A stretch of 64,000 nt of DNA from Bradyrhizobium sp. CIAT3101 (GTDB lineage: Bacteria; Pseudomonadota; Alphaproteobacteria; Rhizobiales; Xanthobacteraceae): the NCBI RefSeq assembly GCF_029714945.1, contig NZ_CP121634.1:3059001-3123000 (forward strand). Direction: 5' to 3'. Below the pieces are notes generated by a model, which made no database searches, was not told the DNA's origin, and was given only the letters and a program-made list of their open reading frames with translations. The position numbers were made by a program, and so were the translations under genes. Positions 1-8,305 of this stretch are shown piece after piece (positions within the stretch are counted from its first letter, which is position 1; each line of letters begins with the position of its first letter).

Positions 1-2
1 CC

Positions 3-137
3 AACGATCCCTGGGGCCACGTCTATGTTTATCGTTCACCGGGCGCGAGCGCTCCCTACGAGATCATCTCGCTCGGATCAGACGGTCAGGAAGGCGGCAG
101 TGGAACGGCGTCCGACATTGTCAGCGGCGCGCGCTAA
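3..137 (+). CDS. gspG: Type II secretion major pseudopilin GspG, C-terminal fragment
   Basis: The open frame enters from the left edge of the window and ends with TAA at 135-137, giving 44 residues. It reads [14 protein letters not shown], then [16 protein letters not shown]. This is the calcium-binding C-terminal end typical of the major type II secretion pseudopilin, which polymerises into the periplasmic pseudopilus. The N-terminal prepilin leader and helix lie outside the window. The gene heads a co-oriented run of pseudopilin and inner-membrane genes (gspH-M), which supports the call. Only the last third of the protein is seen. Confidence 0.88.
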   Translation, partial: NDPWGHVYVYRSPGASAPYEIISLGSDGQEGGSGTASDIVSGAR

Positions 138-156
138 GCCGATTGGCGAGGGGCCG

Positions 157-654
157 GTGCTCGGCGCGCAAGCCTTCCATGCGCAAGCCTTCGACGCGCG
201 GGCCGTCGATGCCGAAGGCTTCGCGCTGATCGAGATCCTGTGCGTGCTCGCGATCATCGGCCTGCTCGCGGCGATCATCCTTCCCGCGATCCCGCGTTCG
301 ACGACGCGGGCGAAGCTCGAGAGTTACGCGGTCGAGACCGCGGCGCTGCTGAAATCCGATCGCAACAGCGCGCTGCGCCGTCAGGTCAGGGTCGCGACCC
401 TGGTCGACGCCGAGGCGCGCGCCATCCGTTCCGGCGTCACCGGACAGATCATCCGCCTGCCGCGCGACGTGGTCGTGCAGGCGACGCTGGCCGCGCGCTG
501 CGCCGATCGTGCCACCGGGCGGTCGATCGATTTCTTTCCGTCGGGCATGTCGTGCGGCGGGACGATCGCGCTGGCGCGGCCCGGCATGGGTTACGAGGTG
601 CGCGTCAACTGGCTGACCGGAGGCGTCGAGATTGTCCCGCAGAAGCTGCTCTGA
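157..654 (+). CDS. gspH: Type II secretion minor pseudopilin GspH
   Basis: This is a minor pseudopilin of the T2SS pseudopilus tip. The frame contains a class III prepilin signal, G21|F22-ALIE, with Glu at +5, followed by a hydrophobic helix (ILCVLAIIGLLAAIIL), and ends in a soluble domain. The frame is open from position 25, but I chose GTG at 157. It lies after the gspG stop, has a GAGGGG Shine-Dalgarno sequence about 5 nt upstream, and gives 165 aa, normal for GspH. The leader is unusual: residues 4-23 are four five-residue repeats (AQAFH, AQAFD, ARAVD, AEGFA). The end overlaps gspI by 23 nt. The start is uncertain because no ATG is available after gspG. Confidence 0.85.
   Translation: MLGAQAFHAQAFDARAVDAEGFALIEILCVLAIIGLLAAIILPAIPRSTTRAKLESYAVETAALLKSDRNSALRRQVRVATLVDAEARAIRSGVTGQIIRLPRDVVVQATLAARCADRATGRSIDFFPSGMSCGGTIALARPGMGYEVRVNWLTGGVEIVPQKLL
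166..225 (+). repeat. Four 15-nt tandem repeats in the gspH leader
   Basis: Four consecutive 15-nt units lie at 166-180, 181-195, 196-210 and 211-225. The first two differ only in the last codon; the third and fourth have diverged further. In the gspH frame each unit is five codons (AQAFH, AQAFD, ARAVD, AEGFA). The last unit contains the Gly|Phe prepilin-peptidase site. This is read directly from the sequence. It suggests that the leader was lengthened by unit duplication. Confidence 0.8.
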
Positions 655-1030
655 CGGCGCCGCCGGCTTCACGCTGATCGAGGCACTGGTCGCGCTTGCG
701 ATCATCGTCATCGTGCTGGGAACCATCGGCTCGGTCATATCGGTCACGACCAAGGGCACGCGCTCGATCGACCAGCATCTGGCGCTGGCCGGCACGGCCG
801 AGACCTTGCTTGCGGATTTGCCGGCGCGCGGACTGCTGAAACCCGGCCGGCAGAGCGGCCAGCTCGCCGGCAGCCGCTGGCGCGTCGATATCGCGCCGAT
901 GAATGTGGCCGGCGGCAATCCCGCCACCGATCGCTTCGTGCCGCTGGCGGTCAATTTGCGCCTCCAGCGCCCCGACGGCAGCACGATCCAGGTCACGACG
1001 GTGAAGCTGGTGCCGAGGTCCACGCAATGA
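632..1030 (+). CDS. gspI: Type II secretion minor pseudopilin GspI
   Basis: This 132-aa protein has a short prepilin leader ending G12|F13-TLIE, so Glu is at +5, followed by the helix ALVALAIIVIVLGTIGSVI. This layout and size fit GspI, which nucleates the GspI-J-K pseudopilus tip complex. The start is TTG at 632, inside the end of gspH, with a GGAGG-like purine run (about 619-630) upstream. The end overlaps gspJ by 4 nt (ATGA), which implies translational coupling. The leader is short, in contrast to GspH and GspK. Confidence 0.87.
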   Translation: MSRRSCSDGAAGFTLIEALVALAIIVIVLGTIGSVISVTTKGTRSIDQHLALAGTAETLLADLPARGLLKPGRQSGQLAGSRWRVDIAPMNVAGGNPATDRFVPLAVNLRLQRPDGSTIQVTTVKLVPRSTQ

Positions 1031-1746
1031 CCCGCGCAACGAAACGCCTCTGCCGCGCGCTCGCTTCCGAGGCGGGTTTCACGCTGCTCGAAGTGCTGCT
1101 GGCGACGCTGCTGATGACGGTGATCCTGGCCGCGCTGGCGACTGTGACGGCACAGTGGCTGCCGAACTGGAATCGCGGCATCGCGCGGGTGCAGCGCGCG
1201 GAGCGCCTCGCCACCGGGCTCGACCGCATCGTCGCCGATCTCTCCGTCGCCGAGCAGATGACCGTGAACGGCGACGCCAAGGTGCCGCTGTTCGACGGCG
1301 CCGAATTGTCGGTGACCTTCCTGCGCACCGCGCTCGGCCCGAGCGCGCGCCCGGGCCTGGAATTCATCCGCCTGATCGAGAAGGCCGACGCGCAGGGGCT
1401 GGCGCTGGTGCGCGAGCGCGCGCCGTTCCAGCCGATGCCGACCGACGGGCAGATCCGTTTCGCCGATCAGGTGGTGCTGATCCGCGCGCCGTTCCGCGTC
1501 AGCTTCGCCTATGCCGGGCACGATCGGCAGTGGCAGCCGACCTGGCACGGTCAGTCGCAACTGCCGGATCGCATCCGCATCACGGTGCGCGACGGCGCCA
1601 ACGGTCAGGTGCTGGCGGTTTCGGCCGCCGTGTTGCCGCACATCAACGCGCCGGCCGAATGCGCGCGCGCCAAGAATCCGACGACCTGTGTCACGGCGGG
1701 CCCGACGCCGCAACAGGCGGAGAAGAAAGAGGAGCAGCAGCTGTGA
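1027..1746 (+). CDS. gspJ: Type II secretion minor pseudopilin GspJ
   Basis: This 239-aa protein has the prepilin site G17|F18-TLLE, with Glu at +5, and a hydrophobic helix (VLLATLLMTVILAALATV) followed by the large periplasmic domain expected of GspJ. Its place between gspI and gspK supports the assignment; with these it forms the pseudopilus tip. The ATG overlaps the gspI stop, and the gene ends in a GTGA overlap with gspK. The C-terminal tail is rich in Glu, Lys and Gln (QQAEKKEEQQL). Confidence 0.88.
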   Translation: MTRATKRLCRALASEAGFTLLEVLLATLLMTVILAALATVTAQWLPNWNRGIARVQRAERLATGLDRIVADLSVAEQMTVNGDAKVPLFDGAELSVTFLRTALGPSARPGLEFIRLIEKADAQGLALVRERAPFQPMPTDGQIRFADQVVLIRAPFRVSFAYAGHDRQWQPTWHGQSQLPDRIRITVRDGANGQVLAVSAAVLPHINAPAECARAKNPTTCVTAGPTPQQAEKKEEQQL

Positions 1747-2747
1747 GCGGCGCCGCGGATGATCGGGACGCGCTGCGCCAGCGAACACCTGGCTCGCGGA
1801 CGCTTGGTCGGAGAACACTTGGCTGGAGAACGCTTGGTCAAACAACAGTCGGCGAAAGACCACTCGGCGACGACCGCGGCTTCATCGTCATCGTGGTGCT
1901 CTGGATGCTGGCTGCGCTCGCCACGCTCGCGCTGGTCTATCTGACCTATGTGACCAACACCGCGGTCACCGTCGCCGTCAACACCGACCGTTTGCAGGCC
2001 GATGCACTGGTGAATGCGGGCCTCGAGCTCGCGGCCTATCGGCTGACCGCGGAAAGCGAGGCGACGCGCCCGACCAGCGGCACCTTCAATGCCCGCGTCG
2101 GGGCGGGAAGGGTGGCCGTGACGTTCCGCTCGGAGGCCGCGCGCATCGATCTCAACATGGCGCCGAAGGCGGTCCTCGCGGGCCTGATGACAGGACTCGG
2201 CGTCTCCGCGTCGGATGCGCCGGACTATGCGGATCGGATTCTGGCGTGGCGGTCGTCGACGGAGACCGGCCAGGACAATCCGGAGGATTCCTACTACCGC
2301 ACGATCGGCGCGCCCTATCTGCCGCGCCACGCGCCGTTTCCGCATAGCGACGAGCTGTGGCTGGTGCGCGGCATCCCGCCGGCAGTGATCGAGCGCGTGC
2401 TCCCCTTCGTCACCGTGTTCAGCAACATGCGCACCGTGAACGTGGTGGATGCCGCGCCGCAGGTGGTGGCGGCGCTGCCGAATATGACGCCGGAGACCCT
2501 GCAGCGCCTGCTGCGCGACCGTGCCGACCCCAGCGTGGACCCGCGGTCCCTGATAGGGCTCGCCGGCAGCGCCAGCGCAACGATCGAGGGTTCGAAGGCT
2601 TACCGCGTGACTGTTACTACCGAGGCGCCGTCGCACCGGCAAAGCTCGGCCGAGATCGTCATCCTGCTTCTCGAAAGCGGCGATGAGCCCTATCGTGTAT
2701 TGTCGTGGCACAACGCCTTCGACGGCTCTGCCGGAAAGCCCCTGTGA
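1743..2747 (+). CDS. gspK: Type II secretion minor pseudopilin GspK
   Basis: The product has 334 residues from the GTG at 1743, which overlaps the gspJ stop (GTGA). The prepilin cleavage site is G46|F47-IVIV. The +5 residue is Val instead of Glu, as is normal for GspK, which caps the pseudopilus. After the helix (VVLWMLAALATLALVYL) come the helix-hairpin-helix-like segments usual in GspK, for example IDLNMAPKAVLAGLM near residues 135-150. The 46-residue leader is much longer than usual and contains six five-residue units of the form RTLGx (about residues 14-43). The frame is open further upstream inside gspJ, but the overlap junction fixes the likely start. Confidence 0.87.
   Translation: MSGAADDRDALRQRTPGSRTLGRRTLGWRTLGQTTVGERPLGDDRGFIVIVVLWMLAALATLALVYLTYVTNTAVTVAVNTDRLQADALVNAGLELAAYRLTAESEATRPTSGTFNARVGAGRVAVTFRSEAARIDLNMAPKAVLAGLMTGLGVSASDAPDYADRILAWRSSTETGQDNPEDSYYRTIGAPYLPRHAPFPHSDELWLVRGIPPAVIERVLPFVTVFSNMRTVNVVDAAPQVVAALPNMTPETLQRLLRDRADPSVDPRSLIGLAGSASATIEGSKAYRVTVTTEAPSHRQSSAEIVILLLESGDEPYRVLSWHNAFDGSAGKPL
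1782..1871 (+). repeat. Six 15-nt tandem repeats in the gspK leader
   Basis: Six 15-nt units start at 1782, 1797, 1812, 1827, 1842 and 1857. In frame they read RTPGS, RTLGR, RTLGW, RTLGQ, TTVGE and RPLGD. The tract stops directly before the DRG|F prepilin cleavage region. Units two to four are nearly identical at the DNA level; the outer ones are more diverged. The period matches the repeats in the gspH leader, although the unit sequence is different. Confidence 0.82.
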
Positions 2748-2748
2748 G

Positions 2749-3786
2749 ATGAGTTCGCTCAATTCCCTTCGCGCGATCTTCGATGCCTGGACCGGCACGG
2801 TGGCCGGTGCTGCCGTTGCCGGACTGGAGCGGATGGTCTCGCCGCGCCTGGTCCGGCTGGTCGAAGGCGAGACCGGCGCGTTCGTGCTGGAGGCTGCGAA
2901 GCCGGAGAACGCGCCGAAGGAGATCGCGTTCGCGGACGGCAAGTTCACCGGCGCCAATCTCGCGCCCATCGTCCGCGGCTGCCGCGTCGAGATCGTGCTG
3001 CGGCCGACGCGCTTCCTGTTCCGTCCGCTGGAGCTGCCGGCGCGCGCGGCGGATTTCCTCGAGGGCATCGTGCGGGCACAGATCGATCGGCTGACGCCGT
3101 GGAGCGCGGGCGACGCCGTGTTCGGTTGCAGCGCGCCGGTGGCGCAAGGCGCAGAGGGCATCACCACGATGATCGCGGCGGCGCCGCGCCGGCTGGCGAT
3201 GGGCTATGTCGAGGCCGTGTCCGGATTTCATCCGTCTGCGATCGCGGTTCTGACGGAGCCGGCCGAGGGCGGCCGCATCAAGGTATTCGAGCAGAAGTCG
3301 CGCGGCGCGATCGACCCGGTGCGGTTGAGCCGGATGCTGCAGGCGGTGCTGGTCGTCGCCGCGATCGCCGCCATATTCGGCTCGATCGTCGCGGGCTATC
3401 TGGCCGACAGCTTGAGCGCGCAGGAGAGCGAGCTCGAGCAGCAGATCACCCAGCGCCGCGCCGCGATCCGCGGTGCCGATGGCGGCGAGCGTTCGCCGCT
3501 GGCGCTGCTGGAGCGGCGCAAATACGACACGCCGGCGAGCGTGATCGTGCTGGAATCGCTGAGCCGTCTCTTGCCCGACCACACCTATGTCACCGAGATG
3601 CATCTGGCCGGCAACAAGCTCCAGATTGCCGGCATCACCCGCGATGCACCTTCGCTGATCCCGCTGATCGAGCAGTCCCAGCACTTCACCCGCGCGACCT
3701 TCTACGCGCCGACCACGCGCAGCTCGACCGATCCCGGAGAGCGCTTTCACATCGAAGCGCAGATCGAACCGAGGAATGCGCCATGA
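2749..3786 (+). CDS. gspL: Type II secretion inner-membrane protein GspL
   Basis: The 345-aa protein has an N-terminal cytoplasmic region, one transmembrane segment at about residues 197-217 (AVLVVAAIAAIFGSIVAGYL), a short coiled-coil stretch (ESELEQQITQRRAAI) and a periplasmic PilN/ferredoxin-like end. This is the GspL layout: it links the GspE ATPase to GspM and the pseudopilins. I chose ATG at 2749, one base after the gspK stop, over the longer frame opening at 2683 inside gspK. The end overlaps gspM by 4 nt (ATGA). The cytoplasmic part is divergent, as in other alphaproteobacterial GspL proteins. Confidence 0.82.
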   Translation: MSSLNSLRAIFDAWTGTVAGAAVAGLERMVSPRLVRLVEGETGAFVLEAAKPENAPKEIAFADGKFTGANLAPIVRGCRVEIVLRPTRFLFRPLELPARAADFLEGIVRAQIDRLTPWSAGDAVFGCSAPVAQGAEGITTMIAAAPRRLAMGYVEAVSGFHPSAIAVLTEPAEGGRIKVFEQKSRGAIDPVRLSRMLQAVLVVAAIAAIFGSIVAGYLADSLSAQESELEQQITQRRAAIRGADGGERSPLALLERRKYDTPASVIVLESLSRLLPDHTYVTEMHLAGNKLQIAGITRDAPSLIPLIEQSQHFTRATFYAPTTRSSTDPGERFHIEAQIEPRNAP

Positions 3787-3818
3787 AAAGCGCCATGAAA
3801 AGCGGCATGAGCAGCGCC
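3783..3818 (+). repeat. Three 12-nt tandem repeats at the start of gspM
   Basis: Three units, ATGAAAAGCGCC, ATGAAAAGCGGC and ATGAGCAGCGCC, follow one another and encode MKSA, MKSG and MSSA. Each begins with an in-frame ATG, so each is a possible start codon. Confidence 0.75.
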
Positions 3819-4388
3819 GGGATGGCAAGCGGAAGCGCAATCGCGCGTTGGCTGCACGGTTCGCCGCTGATCGCGGTCACGCTCTATCTCGCGGTGACGG
3901 CCGGGCTGTTGCTGACGGCGGGCCTGTCGATCGCCGACGTCATCGCCCACCGCCAGGCCCTGGCCCAGACCTCCGACCTGCTCGACCAGCTGCGCGGCCG
4001 CAAGGGCGCCGCCAAGAACGCCGCGGCGATCTCGGCCGAGCATCCCGGCACGCCGTTCCTGGAGGGACCGACGGTGACGGTCGCAGGCGCCAATCTGCTG
4101 CAGCGGGTTGCGGCCGCGGTCGGCAATGTCGGTGGCTCGGTGCAGTCCTCACAGGTCGACGTCTCAGGCGCGCAAGCAAAGGACGGCTTCGTCGGCCTCG
4201 TCGTCAGCTGCGAGCTGGAGCAGCCCGCGCTGCAGAAGGTGCTTTACGATCTCGAAGCCGGCATGCCGTTCCTGTTCGTCGACCAGCTCGACGTCCAGGT
4301 GCCGCAATCGACGGCCCTGAACGAGGCCAGCACCGGCCGCGTCAGGGTGATCCTGGGTGTTTCCGGGCAGTGGCAGGCGGGGAAGTAG
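3783..4388 (+). CDS. gspM: Type II secretion inner-membrane protein GspM (subtype b)
   Basis: This 201-aa bitopic protein has a transmembrane helix at about residues 27-50 (PLIAVTLYLAVTAGLLLTAG) and then a periplasmic ferredoxin-like domain. Size and position after gspL fit GspM, the partner of GspL in the inner-membrane platform. The N terminus holds four Met codons (3783, 3795, 3807, 3822) within short repeats, so the exact start is uncertain. ATG 3783 overlaps the gspL stop. The gene ends one base before the stop codon of the opposite-strand autotransporter, with no room for a terminator. Confidence 0.82.
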   Translation: MKSAMKSGMSSAGMASGSAIARWLHGSPLIAVTLYLAVTAGLLLTAGLSIADVIAHRQALAQTSDLLDQLRGRKGAAKNAAAISAEHPGTPFLEGPTVTVAGANLLQRVAAAVGNVGGSVQSSQVDVSGAQAKDGFVGLVVSCELEQPALQKVLYDLEAGMPFLFVDQLDVQVPQSTALNEASTGRVRVILGVSGQWQAGK

Positions 4389-4389
4389 C

Positions 4390-7300
4390 TCACCAGCTGT
4401 ATTTGAACACGCCCTTGCCGGAATAGCTGGTGACGTTGCCGGAGAATTCGCCGTCGAAGGTGCCGGCCAGCGAGAAGCCGTTCAGCCATTTCATTTCCGC
4501 GCTGGCGCTGACGAGGGCGGAATCGGCGTCGACCCTGGCGCCGTTCACGACGAAGCTCGCGCCGGGCAGGGTCTGGAACAGCGCGGTAACGGCGCGGCTC
4601 GGATTGTAGTCGTGTGCCCAGGCGGCGCGGCCGCGCAGGGTCAGTACGCCGTTCTGCATCGCGTAGGATTTGTCGGTGCGCAGGCCGAGCTCGGAGCGGG
4701 TATCGTTCAGCGACTGCGCGGCATAGTTCAGCGCGAACAGGCCGCCGCCATTGAGGCTGACTTCGGAATAGCTGGGCAGGTTGAAATTCGTCACCTGCGC
4801 GGCCGCATAGGGCGTGATGCCGATCAGCGGCGTCGTGAAGCGGTAGCCGCCCTCGAAGCGGGCCGAGAACGTGTCGGCCCTGAACCGGCCCTGGAGCTGG
4901 TCGGCACCGGCGAGCGCCACGGTGCGGTTGGTGGTGACGTCGTGCCAGCCATAGGCCAGTGCGGCTGCGATATAGGCCGGGCCGAAATTGTGCCGGCCGT
5001 AGACGCCGGCCTGGAACAGGTCGGCGGAGCCCGCGCCCATCGCGTTGGCCAGCGAGTAGTTCAGCCCGCCGCCGCCGAGCGAGAAGCCGACGAGCGTGTC
5101 CAGCGAAATCCGGTAGTCGGCACCGGCCGCGCCGCCCCAGACCCGCGCAGTGAGGTCCTGCGAGCCGACCGCGGCATTGCCGCCGACCTGCGCCGAGCCG
5201 CCATAACCGGCCGCCCAGACGCTCCATCGATTGATCGGCTGCGACGACAGCAGCGGCGCCTTGGTCGCCATGGCATAGGCCTCGCGCTCGCGCGCGGTTG
5301 CCGGACGCATTGACGCATAGGCGGCCGCGTCGTCGCTGTCGGCGAATTGCGCGACGCTGCCGGCCTTGGTGAAGCCGCTCGAGCGTCCGACCACGGTCGG
5401 ATCGAGCATCAGGTTGAGGAACTGGCCGTCGGCGTTGATCGCGGACTGGATGATGCCGGTGCCGAGCTCGCCCGAGGCGGTGGTCAGCCCCGCCGGCGTC
5501 AGCGCGGCGAAGGCGGCGGGAATGCCGCCGGTCGAATTGAAGAAATTGGTCAGCGTGTTGGCGACGTTCTGCTGGTTGACGGTGAGGCCGCCGCCGCTCG
5601 GCGTGAAGTTGACGCCGATATTGAGGAACACATTGTTGGCGTCATAGCTCAGCGTCGCGTTGATCGACGGCATGTTGGAGACGACGGCCGAATTGAAGGT
5701 CGAGCCGGCGAGACCACCGGCCGCGGTCAGGATCGTGTACTGCTTCTTGAGGGTGCCGGAGCCGAAGATCGCGCTCACCGTCGCGCCGCCGAGCGTGGCT
5801 GCGCCCGTGACGCTGGCGAGGCTGGACGTTGCGGAGGAGACCTGCACCATATAGGTCGAGGCCGCGGTGAAGCTCAGCGATCCGTTGATCGTCAGCGTCC
5901 CGGTCGGGTTCGCTGCGCTGCCCGGCGCAAGCGTACCGCCGGCGACCGCGACATTGCCGACGTTGCCGATGCCCGCGAGCGTGCCGCCGGCATTGACGGT
6001 CGACGCGCTGGTGATCGAGCCGTCGACCACGAGCTTGCCGCCGTTCACGGTGGTAGCGCCGGTATAGGTGTTGGCGCCGGTCAGCGTCTCCGTGCCGCCG
6101 GCCATGGTGAGGCCGCCGCCGGCGCCGCCATCGTCAATGACGCCGGCGAAGCTGCCGTTGCCGCTGGTGATCGTCAGCGTGTTGGCGCCGAGATTGACAT
6201 TGCCCGAACCCGACAGCGATTTGATCGAGGTGCCGCCGTTGGAGAGGTTCGAGATGTCGAAGATACCATCGGCGATGACGTTCCGGGATGAAGCGATGCT
6301 GCCATTCAGGCCGCCGAAAAAAACAAGGTCCAACTCGCCGCCCGCGGCAATCGTGGTCGTGCCGGTATACGAGTTGTTGCCTGAGAGCTGCTGCGTGGCG
6401 GCGTTGGCAATCACCAGATTGCCCCCCGTGCCGCCGCCGATACCGCCGTCCATGATGACGCCCGAGAACACGCTTCCGTTCGTGATCGTGAGTGTCTTCG
6501 AGCCGAGCGCGATGAAACCGGCACCAGCCACCGAGAAAAGCGCCTGTATCGAGGCGCCGGAGGTGGTCTGCGAAATATCCAATGTCCCGGTCGCAGCCGG
6601 CGAGAAGGTCACAAGGACCGAACTCGCGATCGAGCCGCTGCCCTTCAGCGCCAGCGTCGCACCGACGTCGATCTGGGTTGCGCCGGTATAGGTGTTGACG
6701 CCGGAGAGCGTTTGGGTGCCGTCGAAAATCTCGACCCCGCCCGTTCCATTGATCACACCGGAGAACTCGGTCGAACCGTTGGTGATGAGAACTCCCTTGG
6801 TGCCCATCTGGACCGCCCCGGTCCCGGCCAGCGTGGTGAGGGCCGCTGCCGATGGAGTGATCGCGGAAATGTCGAGCGTGCCGTTCACCGTGACGACGCT
6901 GGAGCTCGCGATGCTGCCGAAGCCCGACAGCGCCAGCGTTCCGGCCGAGATCGTCGTCGCGCCGGTGTAGGTGTTGGTGCCGGTCAGTGTCAGCGTGCCG
7001 GTGCCGACCTTGGTCAGGCCGCCGCCGGTGCCGGAGATCACGCCGTCGACCTGGGTCGAGGTGTTGAGGCTGCCGGTGGTGAGCGTGTTGGCGCCGAGCA
7101 CGTAATTGCCGGCGCCTTCGATCGATCCGGACGTCATGCCGCCGTTGGTCAGGCCGGAGATGTCGACGGTGCCGCCGGCATTGGTGATGAAGCGGGCGCT
7201 GCCACCGGTCGACGTGCCCGTGAAGCTCGTGGTGCCGTTATTGTTGGTCGTGATCGTGGAGCTGGCCGCGGTGGCGGAGCCGTCGAAGGTCAGCGTGCCG

Positions 7301-8007
7301 CTGTTGGTGATGGCCGAGCTGGCGGCAGTGGTATTGCCGTGGAAGTTCAGCGTCGCTCCCGTAGCATTGCTGATCGTCGCGGTGCCGGCCGACGCGCTGG
7401 TGAAGAAATCGATCTGGCCGTTGACGTTGTTGGTGATCTGGGAGCTGCCGGCCGAGCTGTTGTCCTCGAACGTGACGAAGCTGTTGTTGGTGAGGGTGAC
7501 CGTTCCCGCCGTGCTGTTCTGCAGGAAGTTGACGGTGCCACCGGCATTGTTCGTGATGGTCACGGCCCCGGTGCCGCCACTCGCGGTGCTGCTGTTCTGA
7601 AAGACCAGATTGTTGCCGGAGGTGACCTCGAAGGTCTGCGTGTTGGCGGAATTGTTGATGATGCCCGCTGCGTTGATGATGAACGGGTTGGAGATCGTGA
7701 ACGTGTAGGCCTGCGCAGTGTTCGTGAACTGCAGCGAGCCGATGGCGACGACGCCGTTGAGGTTGTCGATCGCGGTTGAGCCGGTGCTGGTGAACGTCGC
7801 GGTCCCGTCCGGGACGCTGGTGCTCCAGTTGGCGGGATCCGTCCAGTCGCTGCTGGTGCCGTTCCAGGTGGCGTCCACGGCGTGGGCGGCGACGACGCCA
7901 AGCGCCGTGGTCGCGAGCAGGGTCGCCAGCGAGTGCCGGACGACGGCGCGCAGCCGCTTATCGGTCCTCGCACGCGCCATTGTCAGTCCAGCCATCGGTA
8001 TTCTCAA
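4390..8007 (-). CDS. Autotransporter (type Va) with PATR beta-helix passenger
   Basis: This 1205-aa secreted protein has a long basic signal peptide (residues 1-43, ending VVAAHA), a Gly/Thr/Asn-rich passenger and a C-terminal autotransporter beta-barrel from about residue 925 (RWSVWAAGYGG) to the final FKYSW, the expected aromatic C-terminal outer-membrane signal. Residues about 145-285 hold short Asn/Thr repeats of the form STAG..ITNN..GT..F. Four autotransporter-associated beta-strand repeats (NTYTGAT / NSYTGTT) occur near residues 342, 435, 544 and 645. The function of the passenger (adhesin or other) cannot be told. It lies on the opposite strand between gspM and the gspN-like gene, so it must have its own promoter in 8008-8305. 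Confidence 0.92.
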   Translation of the reverse strand: MRIPMAGLTMARARTDKRLRAVVRHSLATLLATTALGVVAAHAVDATWNGTSSDWTDPANWSTSVPDGTATFTSTGSTAIDNLNGVVAIGSLQFTNTAQAYTFTISNPFIINAAGIINNSANTQTFEVTSGNNLVFQNSSTASGGTGAVTITNNAGGTVNFLQNSTAGTVTLTNNSFVTFEDNSSAGSSQITNNVNGQIDFFTSASAGTATISNATGATLNFHGNTTAASSAITNSGTLTFDGSATAASSTITTNNNGTTSFTGTSTGGSARFITNAGGTVDISGLTNGGMTSGSIEGAGNYVLGANTLTTGSLNTSTQVDGVISGTGGGLTKVGTGTLTLTGTNTYTGATTISAGTLALSGFGSIASSSVVTVNGTLDISAITPSAAALTTLAGTGAVQMGTKGVLITNGSTEFSGVINGTGGVEIFDGTQTLSGVNTYTGATQIDVGATLALKGSGSIASSVLVTFSPAATGTLDISQTTSGASIQALFSVAGAGFIALGSKTLTITNGSVFSGVIMDGGIGGGTGGNLVIANAATQQLSGNNSYTGTTTIAAGGELDLVFFGGLNGSIASSRNVIADGIFDISNLSNGGTSIKSLSGSGNVNLGANTLTITSGNGSFAGVIDDGGAGGGLTMAGGTETLTGANTYTGATTVNGGKLVVDGSITSASTVNAGGTLAGIGNVGNVAVAGGTLAPGSAANPTGTLTINGSLSFTAASTYMVQVSSATSSLASVTGAATLGGATVSAIFGSGTLKKQYTILTAAGGLAGSTFNSAVVSNMPSINATLSYDANNVFLNIGVNFTPSGGGLTVNQQNVANTLTNFFNSTGGIPAAFAALTPAGLTTASGELGTGIIQSAINADGQFLNLMLDPTVVGRSSGFTKAGSVAQFADSDDAAAYASMRPATAREREAYAMATKAPLLSSQPINRWSVWAAGYGGSAQVGGNAAVGSQDLTARVWGGAAGADYRISLDTLVGFSLGGGGLNYSLANAMGAGSADLFQAGVYGRHNFGPAYIAAALAYGWHDVTTNRTVALAGADQLQGRFRADTFSARFEGGYRFTTPLIGITPYAAAQVTNFNLPSYSEVSLNGGGLFALNYAAQSLNDTRSELGLRTDKSYAMQNGVLTLRGRAAWAHDYNPSRAVTALFQTLPGASFVVNGARVDADSALVSASAEMKWLNGFSLAGTFDGEFSGNVTSYSGKGVFKYSW

Positions 8008-8305
8008 ATTGACAAAGAAATCCGCAACTTATGCGTGTGGCGAAGCCGCGTGCCGATGCCATAATCCATAGCGCCGCGGCGTCCTGCAATGAACGGAAGT
8101 CCATTTGCGCCGAGATCCAGGCTGTTTCGCTTGCAATTTCGACGATCGTGGCCGTTGGGCAACATTTTCACGCGCTGCAACAGCGCTGAAAGCTCAGGTT
8201 CTGCAGTCCGGTAGAACAGGTTGCACGCGGGTTGATCGTGAGGCCCATCAGAACTAGTTTGCGGCCTCTGGCTTGCCGCGCGCTGGCTGATCGCAGGGGA
8301 GTTCG
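8008..8305. other. Divergent intergenic region, autotransporter / gspN-like gene
   Basis: This 298-nt stretch separates two divergently transcribed genes and must contain their promoters. It is less G+C-rich than its flanks near 8000-8040. I see a Shine-Dalgarno sequence (AGGGGAG, about 8295-8301) for the + strand gene but no convincing -35/-10 pair or open reading frame. Confidence 0.5.

Noticed and set aside
121..3840. Long minus-strand frames (580, 520 and 393 codons) opposite the gsp genes
   Set aside because: They are antisense to recognisable pseudopilin, GspL and GspM genes, are Arg/Gln/His-rich, and arise from the G+C-rich third-codon bias.
4357..7779. Forward frames opposite the autotransporter (318, 314, 355 codons and shorter)
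   Set aside because: Their repetitive composition mirrors the Gly/Thr/Asn repeats of the autotransporter on the other strand; no family motifs or starts with ribosome sites.
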